DNA of 64,000 nucleotides from Burkholderiales bacterium (lineage in GTDB: Bacteria > Pseudomonadota > Gammaproteobacteria > Burkholderiales > Burkholderiaceae_C). The first letter of the stretch is position 1; the number at the start of each line of letters is the position of its first letter. Positions 27,932 to 39,099 of this stretch are shown here, in pieces. A program made the position numbers and the translations under genes. The stretch lies in NCBI GenBank assembly GCA_016219375.1, contig JACRNC010000003.1, positions 1-64,000 on the forward strand, in the 5' to 3' direction. The notes beneath the pieces were generated by a model. It did not search any database, was not told where the DNA came from, and saw only the letters and a list, made by a program, of their open reading frames with translations.

Positions 27932-28873
27932 TCAGGAGGGAAGGGACGTCCGGGCCGCGCGCGCCGGCTGAGGGCGGCCCGGCTGGTCGCGCCGGCCCGA
28001 CACGACGCGGTGCAGCGCCGCATCGGCGGCCACCAGGCCCATCGTGGCCGTCACCGTCACCACCGAGCCGTAGCCGTGGCAGTTGAGGCTGCCGTCCAGC
28101 GCGCACGCATCATCCGCCTGGGGCCGCGTGACCGGCTCGGGCGACGCCACGCAGACCAGGCCGCTGGCCTTGGCCGGGCGCGGCTTGCCGGCACGGTCGG
28201 CCGCCTTGGGCAGCAGGCCCTCGCGGCGGAGCTGCGAGCGCAGCCGGGCCAGCAGCGGGTCGTTGCTGGCGTGCACCAGGTCGACGGCCTGGATGCGGCT
28301 GGCGTCGCGCTTGCCGCCGGCGGCGCCGCACAGGATCAGCGGCGTGCCGCTGGTCAGCGCCCAGCGCGCCAGGATGAGCTTGGCCTGCGCGTCGTCGCAG
28401 GCGTCGATCACCACGTCCACCGGCCCGGGCAGCAGCGCAGGCCAGTTGCTCGCTGGCGCGGCCGGTGGTCGCATGGAGGCCGCGGCGGGCGCAGCCGCCT
28501 CGCCGGGGGGCTGCGCCGCGCCCGATGCGCCGGCCGGAGCTTCGATGCGCTCGACGAAGGCATCCACCGCCTGCACCGTGCAGCCCGGGTGGATCAGCGC
28601 GATGCGCTCGCGCAGGGCCTCGACCTTGGCCTGGCCGATGGTCGTGCTCAGGGCCTGGATCTGGCGGTTGATGTTGGACTCGGCCACGTGGTCCAGATCG
28701 ATGAGCGTGAGCTGCGCGAGGCCGCAGCGCGCCAGCGCCTCGGCCGCCCAGGAGCCGACGCCGCCCACGCCGACGATGGCCACGCGCGCCGCGCGCAGCC
28801 GGGCGTAGGCGGCGTCGCCATAGAGGCGGCGCAGGCCGCCGAAGCGGCGTTCGAGGTCGGCGTCGTCGTGCAT
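27932..28873 (-). CDS. tcdA: tRNA threonylcarbamoyladenosine dehydratase
   Basis: TcdA (CsdL) is an E1-like enzyme that ATP-dependently cyclises t6A37 of tRNAs to ct6A. The ATP-binding motif VGVGGVGSWAAEAL (G35-G40) and LTLIDLDHVAESNINRQIQ are diagnostic, with VIDACDDAQAK and a C-terminal LNCHGYGSVVTVTATMG. The protein is 313 residues, with an Ala/Pro-rich insert near residue 140. ATG 28873 (MHDDADLERRF) is used; a TTG 11 codons upstream is possible. It lies between cpoB and the tRNA-Lys genes on the same strand; a tRNA modification enzyme next to tRNA-Lys, a t6A-carrying tRNA, is a natural pairing. Confidence 0.92.
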   Translation of the reverse strand: MHDDADLERRFGGLRRLYGDAAYARLRAARVAIVGVGGVGSWAAEALARCGLAQLTLIDLDHVAESNINRQIQALSTTIGQAKVEALRERIALIHPGCTVQAVDAFVERIEAPAGASGAAQPPGEAAAPAAASMRPPAAPASNWPALLPGPVDVVIDACDDAQAKLILARWALTSGTPLILCGAAGGKRDASRIQAVDLVHASNDPLLARLRSQLRREGLLPKAADRAGKPRPAKASGLVCVASPEPVTRPQADDACALDGSLNCHGYGSVVTVTATMGLVAADAALHRVVSGRRDQPGRPQPARAARTSLPS

Positions 28874-28987
28874 GAAGAAGAACGCGCGGCGGCTGCCGTC
28901 AGGCAACGCGCCGCGCGTGGAGCGGTCAAAAAACGGTCGATGAAACCGGCTGGCGAAGGAAGGCTCGAAGGAAGGGCTTATCCCTGC

Positions 28988-29758
28988 TTAGCGCAGCTTG
29001 GCCAGCCGCTCGCGCGCGGCCTGCGCGGCCTCGGAGCCCGGGTGGGCCTTGACCAGCTCGTCCAGCGTGCGCCGGGCGGCCTTCTGTTCCTTCATCTCGA
29101 TCTGGCAATTGGCGATCGACAGCATGGCCTCCGGCGCGCGGGCATGCTGCGGCGCGGCGGCGATCAGGCTGCGGAAGCTGGTGATCGCCTCGCGGTACTG
29201 GCGCAGGCCGTACTGCGCATTGCCCAGCCAGTACAGCGTGGACTCGCGCAGGCCGGTGGCGGGGTAACGCTTGAGCAGCGACTGCAGCGACGAGGCGGCG
29301 GCGTCGAAGTCGCCCTGGCGCAGCAGCGCCAGCGCGTCGTCGAAGCTGCGCTTTTCCTCGGGATCGACGGTGACGACCTTGCCGTCCACCGTGACCTGCT
29401 GCGGCTCCAGCTTGGCCACGCGCGCTTCCACGCCCTGGGCCAGGTCCTTCTGCTTGCGCTGGGTCTCGGCCACGTCGCGGGCCAGCAGCTCGGTCTGGCC
29501 GCGCTGCTGGGCCATCTCGCTGCGCAGCTGCTCGATCTGGCTGTTGAGCTCCAGCATGCTGCGGCGCAGCTGGTCGATGCGCTCGTTGAGCTCGGCATAG
29601 CGGGCCTGCTGCGCCTCGTCGGCGCGGCGCAGGTCCAGCACCGCGCGGCGGGCCTCGTCGTCGCTGAAGAGGCCGGCCCGCGCGTTGGAGCTGAAGGCGA
29701 GCACGCTCACGGCCAGGGTCAGGCCCTGGCCGATCGCACGCAGTCTTTGGCCGGCCAT
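28988..29758 (-). CDS. cpoB: Tol-Pal system protein CpoB (YbgF)
   Basis: A 256-residue periplasmic protein: signal peptide (to about ARA-28), a trimerising coiled coil (residues 35-110, with LNERIDQLRRSMLELNSQIE) and C-terminal TPR repeats (about 130-255). CpoB couples Tol-Pal constriction to peptidoglycan synthesis by PBP1B. The gene begins 3 bp after pal, so the two are one operon. Length and order pal-cpoB match the family. Confidence 0.92.
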   Translation of the reverse strand: MAGQRLRAIGQGLTLAVSVLAFSSNARAGLFSDDEARRAVLDLRRADEAQQARYAELNERIDQLRRSMLELNSQIEQLRSEMAQQRGQTELLARDVAETQRKQKDLAQGVEARVAKLEPQQVTVDGKVVTVDPEEKRSFDDALALLRQGDFDAAASSLQSLLKRYPATGLRESTLYWLGNAQYGLRQYREAITSFRSLIAAAPQHARAPEAMLSIANCQIEMKEQKAARRTLDELVKAHPGSEAAQAARERLAKLR

Positions 29759-29761
29759 GAA

Positions 29762-30292
29762 TCAGCGGTCCTTGATCTCGACGCGGCGGTTCTTGGACCA
29801 GGCGCTTTCGTCATGGCCCTCGGCGGCCGGGCGCTCCTTGCCGAAGCTCACCGCCTCGACGCGGTCGGCGGACACGCCCAGCAGGCCCAGCGCGCGGGCC
29901 ACGGCCTCGGCGCGCTTCTGGCCCAGGGCCAGGTTGTATTCGCTGCCGCCGCGCTCGTCGGTGTGGCCTTCCAGCGTCAGGCGCTTGGCCGGGGTGGCGC
30001 CCAGGGCCTTGGCATGGGCGTCGATCACCGGGCGGAACTCGTCTTTGACCACGTAGCTGTCGAAGTCGAAGTAGACGACGCGCGGCAGGTTGTCGGCCTG
30101 CGTGGCGTTGCTGGTCTGGGCCTGCACCGGGGCCACGCCGCTGGTGGCGCCGCTGCTGCCGCTGCCGGCCTGGGCCTGCTCGACCGGGGCCGGCTTGTTG
30201 GCGTTTTCATCCAGCTTGACGCTGGAGCAGCCGGCCAGGGCGGCGGCCAGGGCGGTGGCAAGCAGGGTGGACGACAGACGCGGGGAGTTCAT
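29762..30292 (-). CDS. pal: Peptidoglycan-associated lipoprotein
   Basis: The 176-residue precursor has a lipobox LAGC with lipidation Cys22, a Gln/Ala/Ser linker and an OmpA-like peptidoglycan-binding domain (about 68-176) containing RVVYFDFDSYVVKDEF, LTLEGHTDERGGSEYNLALG and SKNRRVEI. It anchors the outer membrane to peptidoglycan and partners TolB. I place the start at ATG 30292. Between it and tolB lie 306 bp with a 12-bp tandem repeat. Confidence 0.95.
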   Translation of the reverse strand: MNSPRLSSTLLATALAAALAGCSSVKLDENANKPAPVEQAQAGSGSSGATSGVAPVQAQTSNATQADNLPRVVYFDFDSYVVKDEFRPVIDAHAKALGATPAKRLTLEGHTDERGGSEYNLALGQKRAEAVARALGLLGVSADRVEAVSFGKERPAAEGHDESAWSKNRRVEIKDR

Positions 30293-30598
30293 CGAAAGGC
30301 TCCTATTCGAGTTGATGGAGGGATGCAGCGCAGGGCAGCGCCGCATCGGGCCGAAAAATGGACCGCGCGTCCGGCTGCAGCCGCAGCCGACAGACCGCGC
30401 GGAGCGCAGGGGATTGTCGCGCGCGACTCGATCGGCTGCAGGGCAGGGCGCCAGGCGCGATGCCGGCAAGCGGCGCGCCGCGGGCCGCCGGGGCGATCTT
30501 CAGCGGCGGTCATCGTGGCGGTCATGGTGGCGGTCGTGGCGGCGGTCGTGGCGGCGGTCATGGTGGCTTGACCGGCCCTCATTGGCCTTCACCCACCT
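30293..30598. other. tolB-pal intergenic region
   Basis: This 306-bp gap between tolB and pal is longer than the short spacing usual within tol-pal operons. It contains no supported gene, only the 12-bp repeat array at 30505-30564. A separate pal promoter could lie here; I see no clear -35/-10 pair. Confidence 0.5.
30505..30564. repeat. 12-bp tandem repeat between tolB and pal
   Basis: Five consecutive copies of GGCGGTCATGGT or its variant GGCGGTCGTGGC. It lies in the untranslated region between tolB and pal and is a candidate variable-number repeat. Confidence 0.8.
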
Positions 30599-31894
30599 TC
30601 ATCTGCCGTACGGGCCCCAGGCCGGCTCGCGCACGTCGCCCACGCGCGTGGAGAGCGTCGCCTTGATGCGTCCGTCCACGCTGGTGGTCATGAGCACGTC
30701 GCGTCCCTGGGCGCGGGTGGCAAAGAGGATGAGCCGGCTGTTGGGCGCAAAGCTCGGGCTCTCGTCGTCGCTGGTGGTGGTCAGCGACTGCACCTGGCCG
30801 CTGGCCAGGTCCATCAGCTGCAGGCGAAAGCCGTCGCCGCGCGTGACGTAGACCAGCGAGCGGCCGTCCGGGCTGGGCATGGGGCTGATGTTGTAGCTGC
30901 CCTGGAAGGTGATGCGCTGCGCCGCGCCGCCGCCGGCCGGCATGCGGTAGATCTGCGGGCCGCCGCCGCGGTCGCTGACGAAGTAGAGCGAGGCGCCATC
31001 AGGCGACCAGGCCGCCTCGGTGTCGATGGAGTTGGACTGCGTGAGCCGGCGCACGCCGCCGCCGTCGGCGTCCATCGTGTAGAGCTGCGAGATGCCGTCC
31101 TGCGTCAGCGTGACGGCCAGCTTGCGGCCGTCGGGCGAGAAGGCCGGCGCGCTGTTGGAGCCGCGGAAGTTGGCCACCAGCTTGCGCTGGCCGCTGAGGA
31201 TGTCCTGCACGAAGACGTTGGCCTTGCCGCGCTCGAAGGACACATAGGCCAGCGAGCGGCCGTCGGGTGACCAGGCCGGCGAGATGATGGGCTCGGGGCT
31301 GGCCAGGGCGCTCTGCGCGCCTTCGCCGTCGGCATCGGCCACCCACAAGGTGTGGCGGCGGCCGGCCTTGCTCACATAGGCGATGCGGGTGGAGAACACG
31401 CCTTTGTCGCCGGTGAGCAGCTCGAAGACGATGTCGGCGATGCGGTGCGCGGCCAGGCGCAGGTCGCCGGCGGCCACGACGATGCTCTGCCCGGCCAGGT
31501 CGCGGCCCTTGACCACGTCCCACAGGCGAAAGCGCGCGTCATAGCGGCCGTCGGCCAGGCGCGACAGCGACCCCACCAGCAGCGCGTCCGCGCCGCGGGA
31601 CTTCCAGTCGGCCAGGGACGGGCGCTGCACCTCGTCGAGCTGGGTGCCCGCGGCGTCTACCGAGCGGAAGAGCCCGCTGCGCTCCAGGTCGGCGCGCACG
31701 ATGGCGGAGATCGTCTGCGGCGCGCCGGCTTCACCCTTGAACGGGGCGATGGCGATGGGCAGCTGGGTAGCGCCGACGCCGGAGATGTCCACACGGAACT
31801 GCGCCCGGGCGGCAGAAGGCGACAGGGCCAGCGGCAGGCCGGCCAGGCTGAACGAGGCGGCCGGCAGGGCCTGGATGAGGGAGCGGCGTTTCAT
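30599..31894 (-). CDS. tolB: Tol-Pal system protein TolB
   Basis: A 431-residue periplasmic protein: signal peptide with a twin-arginine-like start ([20 protein letters not shown]), an N-terminal alpha/beta domain and a six-bladed beta-propeller with repeated [11 protein letters not shown] / [11 protein letters not shown] / [11 protein letters not shown] motifs. TolB links Pal to TolA and is bound by colicins and phages in other species. It starts a tolB-pal-cpoB set; tolQ, tolR and tolA are not adjacent. Confidence 0.95.
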   Translation of the reverse strand: MKRRSLIQALPAASFSLAGLPLALSPSAARAQFRVDISGVGATQLPIAIAPFKGEAGAPQTISAIVRADLERSGLFRSVDAAGTQLDEVQRPSLADWKSRGADALLVGSLSRLADGRYDARFRLWDVVKGRDLAGQSIVVAAGDLRLAAHRIADIVFELLTGDKGVFSTRIAYVSKAGRRHTLWVADADGEGAQSALASPEPIISPAWSPDGRSLAYVSFERGKANVFVQDILSGQRKLVANFRGSNSAPAFSPDGRKLAVTLTQDGISQLYTMDADGGGVRRLTQSNSIDTEAAWSPDGASLYFVSDRGGGPQIYRMPAGGGAAQRITFQGSYNISPMPSPDGRSLVYVTRGDGFRLQLMDLASGQVQSLTTTSDDESPSFAPNSRLILFATRAQGRDVLMTTSVDGRIKATLSTRVGDVREPAWGPYGR

Positions 31895-32350
31895 TCGTCA
31901 GGCAAGAAGAGGCGGCAGAGGTCGGCCAGGGCACGGCGTGGCCCGGCTGCGCGCGGCAAGTGTGACAGAGCCCCTGTGCCGGCCGAGGTTCCGTGGCCGA
32001 GCCCGCCGGCAGCGCAGCCCGCGTCGTGGTGTCGGACGGGTCCGACGCGGGAGCGGCCGCGGCCATGCGGTGACGGCCCGTGCGGCCGGCGATATGGGCT
32101 GATCCAGGGTGCACATGCGAGCGAAGGGCAGGCGGGGTGCGGCCGAAGCGAGGCCCGAAGGGCCGCACGCAAGGGCCAGCACGCAAGGACAGCACGAAGG
32201 AGCCGCACGAAGAGCGCACGAAGGGCAGCCGCAGGGGCACCGCAAGTGCAGCCTGGAGCGCGGGCGATTTGAGGGTCCGGTTTGCTGCTGACCCACGCCG
32301 TCGATGCGCCCGCAGGCCGGCCCAGGCGCGCCACCTGCTCAAGGCGGTGC
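31895..32350. other. Gene-free region with imperfect GCACGAAG repeats
   Basis: The 456 bp between the divergent tolB and SGNH-hydrolase genes have no supported coding frame. From 32150 to 32230 imperfect repeats of GCACGCAAGG / GCACGAAGG occur. The strict promoter elements are not clear. Confidence 0.5.
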
Positions 32351-33145
32351 ATGGCTGCCTCTCCTTCGGTCTCGTCATTCTTCATTGCGCCCGGCGCAGC
32401 CGCCTGGCTGGCGGCGGCTGTGGGCGCGCTCACGGCTGCGGCGCTGCTCGATCAGGCCGCACGGGTGCGTCTGGCGCTGCAGCAGGCCCGCTGCGCCCGC
32501 GTGCAGCCCTTTCGGCGCCCGCTGGCTCGGGCTCGGGCCCAGGTGCTGGTGCTGGGCGACAGCACCGGCGTGGGCCTGGGCGCCGACACGCCGGGTGACA
32601 CGGTGGCCGGCCTGCTGGCCGCGCACTGGCCCGACGTGGCCGTGCACAACCTGAGCTGCATCGGCCACCGGCTGGCCGATGTGCAGGCCCTGGCCGATGA
32701 CCTGGCTGCCCGGCAGGTGCGCATGGACCTGGTGCTGCTGCATGTGGGCGGCAACGACGTGCTGCGTGCCCGCGACGTGGATGCGCTGCAGCACGAGGCC
32801 CAGGCCCTGCTGCGCACGCTGCGCGCCGTGGCGCCGGACGTGGTCTGGCTGGGCCCGGCCGATGTGGGCGTGGCGCCGCTCTTCCGCTGGCCGTGGCGCT
32901 GGTGGCTGTCGCAGCGGGCGCGGCGTGCGGCGCAGGCCTTCGAGCGCGCCTGCGCGGCAGAGGGCGCGCGCTTCATCGGCTTTCATGAGCCGGCGCACAG
33001 CCGCCGCTTCGCCGCCGAGCCGCAGCGCTGGTTCGCCGCCGACGGCGTGCACCCGAGCAGCGCGGCCTATCGCTATTGCTTTGCGTGGATGCAGCGCAGC
33101 GGCGCCTTGAGCCGGCTGGCGGGGCGGGCGGTGGAGACCGCCTGA
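32351..33145 (+). CDS. SGNH/GDSL-family hydrolase
   Basis: A 264-residue protein with an N-terminal hydrophobic anchor (about residues 9-33) and an SGNH hydrolase domain: block I VLGDSTGVGLG with Ser71, block III HVGGNDVLRA and block V DGVHPSSAAY. This set defines GDSL esterases/lipases. The anchor suggests a periplasm-facing, membrane-tethered enzyme acting on lipids or sugar esters; the substrate is unknown. ATG 32351 begins MAASPSVSSFF. It is divergent from tolB, with the TfoX-like gene converging from downstream. Confidence 0.82.
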   Translation: MAASPSVSSFFIAPGAAAWLAAAVGALTAAALLDQAARVRLALQQARCARVQPFRRPLARARAQVLVLGDSTGVGLGADTPGDTVAGLLAAHWPDVAVHNLSCIGHRLADVQALADDLAARQVRMDLVLLHVGGNDVLRARDVDALQHEAQALLRTLRAVAPDVVWLGPADVGVAPLFRWPWRWWLSQRARRAAQAFERACAAEGARFIGFHEPAHSRRFAAEPQRWFAADGVHPSSAAYRYCFAWMQRSGALSRLAGRAVETA

Positions 33146-33268
33146 TCGCCTCGACAGCGGGTGGCTGGGTGGCCGGCCGATCGACGCTGCGACGCCGCCC
33201 GGCATGGGCGCCCGGCGCGGCCATCGACTACGCAGGCGCGATGGCGCGATGGCGCCGCGGCGCAGGCG

Positions 33269-33763
33269 TCAGGGCGAGCCGCTGCCCGCCTTCTTGGACG
33301 CTGGCGCTGCAACCTTCTTGGCCGCTGCCTTCTTCATCGCAGCCTTGGCCGCGGCCTTCTTCGCCACCTTCACGCTTGCCTTCTTTGCCGCGGCCTTGCC
33401 GGGCTCTGCCCGCCGGGCGTTGGCCGTCTTGTGCGCGGTGCGGGGCTTTTTGGGCTTGGGCAGCGGCAGGGCATCGGCCGTGGCCTGCAGCAGGGCGCGC
33501 AGCAGCTCGCGGTCGTCCAGCTCGGCCAGGCGCCACCAGGGCCTGGCGCCGGGGTAGGGGAAGCCTTCTTCCGGCTGCGGCAGCAGGGCGCGGCCGGCGT
33601 CTGTGGGCTTGAGGAAGAGCTGGTTGTCGCAGGCCAGGGCCACCACGCGCTCGCGCAGGTAGAGCGCGTATTCGCCGAACATCTTGCGCGCCGACAGGCC
33701 CCCAGGGCCGTGCAGGCCGGCCTGGTCGAGGACGTAGGCGATGAAGTCGGCGCCGGTGGCCAT
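33269..33763 (-). CDS. TfoX/Sxy N-terminal-domain protein with basic tail
   Basis: Residues 1-100 match the TfoX N-terminal domain (ARKMFGEYALYLRERVVALA, LFLKPTDAGRALL, WRLAELDDRELLRALLQAT). In Sxy/TfoX proteins this region takes part in competence control, but single-domain relatives have no assigned role. The last 60 residues are a Lys/Ala-rich tail (KKASVKVAKKAAAKAAMKKA) similar to histone-H1/AlgP repeats, suggesting DNA binding. It ends 35 bp upstream of tgt on the same strand as a separate unit. Confidence 0.82.
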   Translation of the reverse strand: MATGADFIAYVLDQAGLHGPGGLSARKMFGEYALYLRERVVALACDNQLFLKPTDAGRALLPQPEEGFPYPGARPWWRLAELDDRELLRALLQATADALPLPKPKKPRTAHKTANARRAEPGKAAAKKASVKVAKKAAAKAAMKKAAAKKVAAPASKKAGSGSP

Positions 33764-33798
33764 ATGGTTGCTGCGTGAGGTGCCCTGAGCCTCAGGGG

Positions 33799-37220
<3,422 letters not shown>

Positions 37221-37414
37221 CGAAGGGCCTCTCGGTCGTGGGTGGTGCCTGGGAAGGCGGGCATCGCACCGGTGGCCGGCGGCGACGGCCTGCGCCGGTA
37301 TGGGCGGTCAGGCAGGCCGATTTGGGCCCAGCGGACCAGGCGGTCCTACGGGAGTGCCCCGGGTGCCACCGCGAACAGGTGGCTGGGGGGCCGGGAGGCC
37401 AAAGGCGCGCCGCC

Positions 37415-38509
37415 TCAGGCGGGTGCCAGGCGCTGCAGCAGCATCGCGTCGCCGTAGCTGAAGAAGCGGTAGCGCTGCGCAATCGCATGGCGATAGAGCG
37501 CCATCACGTGCGCATGCCCGGCAAAGGCCGACACCAGCATCATCAGCGTGCTCTTGGGCAGGTGGAAGTTGGTCACCAGCCGGTCGACCACGTGGAAGCG
37601 AAAGCCCGGGGTGATGAAGATGTCCGTCTCGGCCGCGCCGGCCTGCAGCGTGCCGCTGCGCGCGGCCGATTCCAGCGCGCGCAGCGTGGTCGTGCCCACG
37701 GCCACGACCCGCCCGCCGCGCTGGCGCGTGGCCTCGATGGCGGCGACCGCCTCGGCACTGACCTCGAACCATTCGCTGTGCATCTTGTGCTGGCTGAGGT
37801 CGTCCACGCGCACCGGCTGGAAGGTGCCGGCGCCCACGTGCAGCGTGATGCTGGCGCGGCGGATGCCGCGGGCGTCCAGCGCGGCCAGCACCGCGTCGTC
37901 GAAGTGCAGCGAGGCGGTCGGCGCGGCGACGGCGCCGGGGCGCTGGGCGAACACCGTCTGGTAGCGCCGCTCGTCCTCGGCCGTGTCGCCGTGGGTGATG
38001 TAGGGCGGCAGCGGCACGTGGCCGTGGCGCTCCAGCAGGGCCAGCGGCTCGCCGGCAAAGCGCAGGTGAAAGAGCCCGCCGTCCGGCCCGCAGCGGCCCA
38101 GCACCTCGGCGTCGAAGCCGCCGCCCGGCTGCTCCACCGCCTCGGCCGAGGCGCCCAGGCGCAGCCGCGCGCCGGGCTTGGGCGACTTGCTGGCGCGCAG
38201 GTGGGCCCAGACCTCGTGGCTGCTGCCGGGCAGCACGCGCTCCACCAGCAGCTCCACGCCGCCGCCGCTGGCCTTGCGGCCGTAGAGCCGGGCCTTGATC
38301 ACGCGGGTGTCGTTGAAGACCAGCAGGTCGTCGGGCGACAAGAGCTGCGGCAGGTCGCGGAAGACCCGGTCCACCGGGTGGGCGGTGCGGCCGTCGAGCA
38401 GGCGGCTGGCGCTGCGTTCGGCGGCCGGGTGCTGCGCGATCAGCTCGGGCGGGAGGTCGAAGTCGAAGTCCGCAAGCGTGTAGGTGCGGGCGGGATCAGC
38501 AGAGGTCAT
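37415..38509 (-). CDS. queA: S-adenosylmethionine:tRNA ribosyltransferase-isomerase
   Basis: QueA transfers the ribosyl moiety of AdoMet to preQ1-tRNA, giving epoxyqueuosine. The 364-residue protein has [34 protein letters not shown], the signature [35 protein letters not shown] and [19 protein letters not shown]. The start ATG 38509 ([17 protein letters not shown]) fits the family. It is the first gene of the interrupted queA...tgt set on the minus strand and is divergent from recG, across the small protein gene. Confidence 0.96.
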   Translation of the reverse strand: MTSADPARTYTLADFDFDLPPELIAQHPAAERSASRLLDGRTAHPVDRVFRDLPQLLSPDDLLVFNDTRVIKARLYGRKASGGGVELLVERVLPGSSHEVWAHLRASKSPKPGARLRLGASAEAVEQPGGGFDAEVLGRCGPDGGLFHLRFAGEPLALLERHGHVPLPPYITHGDTAEDERRYQTVFAQRPGAVAAPTASLHFDDAVLAALDARGIRRASITLHVGAGTFQPVRVDDLSQHKMHSEWFEVSAEAVAAIEATRQRGGRVVAVGTTTLRALESAARSGTLQAGAAETDIFITPGFRFHVVDRLVTNFHLPKSTLMMLVSAFAGHAHVMALYRHAIAQRYRFFSYGDAMLLQRLAPA

Positions 38510-38650
38510 GCGCTTGAGGGGCGGACGGGCCCCGTACCAAGTTGGGCGCCGAAGGGGCGGGAGCTGCAGGCGCGGGATGTGGCGGCGACGGAGCGGGGGC
38601 TCGACGGGGCGTGACGGTGTGCCCGCCACGGCCGCGAGCGGCGCGGTCCT

Positions 38651-38917
38651 TTAGCCGACGGTGGGCGGCTGGCCGGGCAGGCTGCCGTCGGGCGAGGCGG
38701 TGTCGGGCTCGTCCTCGGCCGCGCCTTCGGTGGAGTCGCGCTGGCCCGGCCCGGTGGCGGACTCGACGTTGGTCTCCACCTCGTCGGGCGCGGGCGCATC
38801 GCCGGCCGCGTCTGCCGAAGAGGTGCCGGCGCTCTTGCGCTGCGCCTTCTCGGCTTTCTTCTGTTTCTTGGCCAGCTCGCGCTGGCGTTTCTCGAAGGCG
38901 TAATTGGGCTTGGGCAC
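38651..38917 (-). CDS. Small Lys-rich protein, 88 aa
   Basis: A GTG at 38917 opens a frame starting MPKPNYAFEKRQRELAKKQK, a motif seen in many small conserved proteobacterial proteins. After about 30 strongly basic, helical residues the rest is acidic and Pro/Gly-rich and probably disordered. No function is known. It sits between queA and the divergent recG. Confidence 0.65.
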   Translation of the reverse strand: MPKPNYAFEKRQRELAKKQKKAEKAQRKSAGTSSADAAGDAPAPDEVETNVESATGPGQRDSTEGAAEDEPDTASPDGSLPGQPPTVG

Positions 38918-39099
38918 GGGCTCGGGGTCCTTTGTGATGGCGGCGGCGCACGGGCCACCGGAAGAAGGCCGGGCGATGCGGCGATCGCGGGCCAGGAACG
39001 AGAGGGGCAGGCCGAGTGGCGTGCGCGGTGTCGGCCCATTGTGCGCGGTGTGGCCGCGGCGGCGCAAAACCCGCATGGCACGCCGGCAGAATCCGCCGC

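Noticed and set aside
28010-30571. 853-residue frame opposite tcdA, cpoB and pal
   Set aside because: Low-complexity antisense shadow of three genuine genes.
31895-32350. Gene in the tolB/SGNH intergenic region
   Set aside because: Open frames lack ribosome-binding sites and recognisable peptides; the peptide repeats reflect GCACGAAG DNA repeats.
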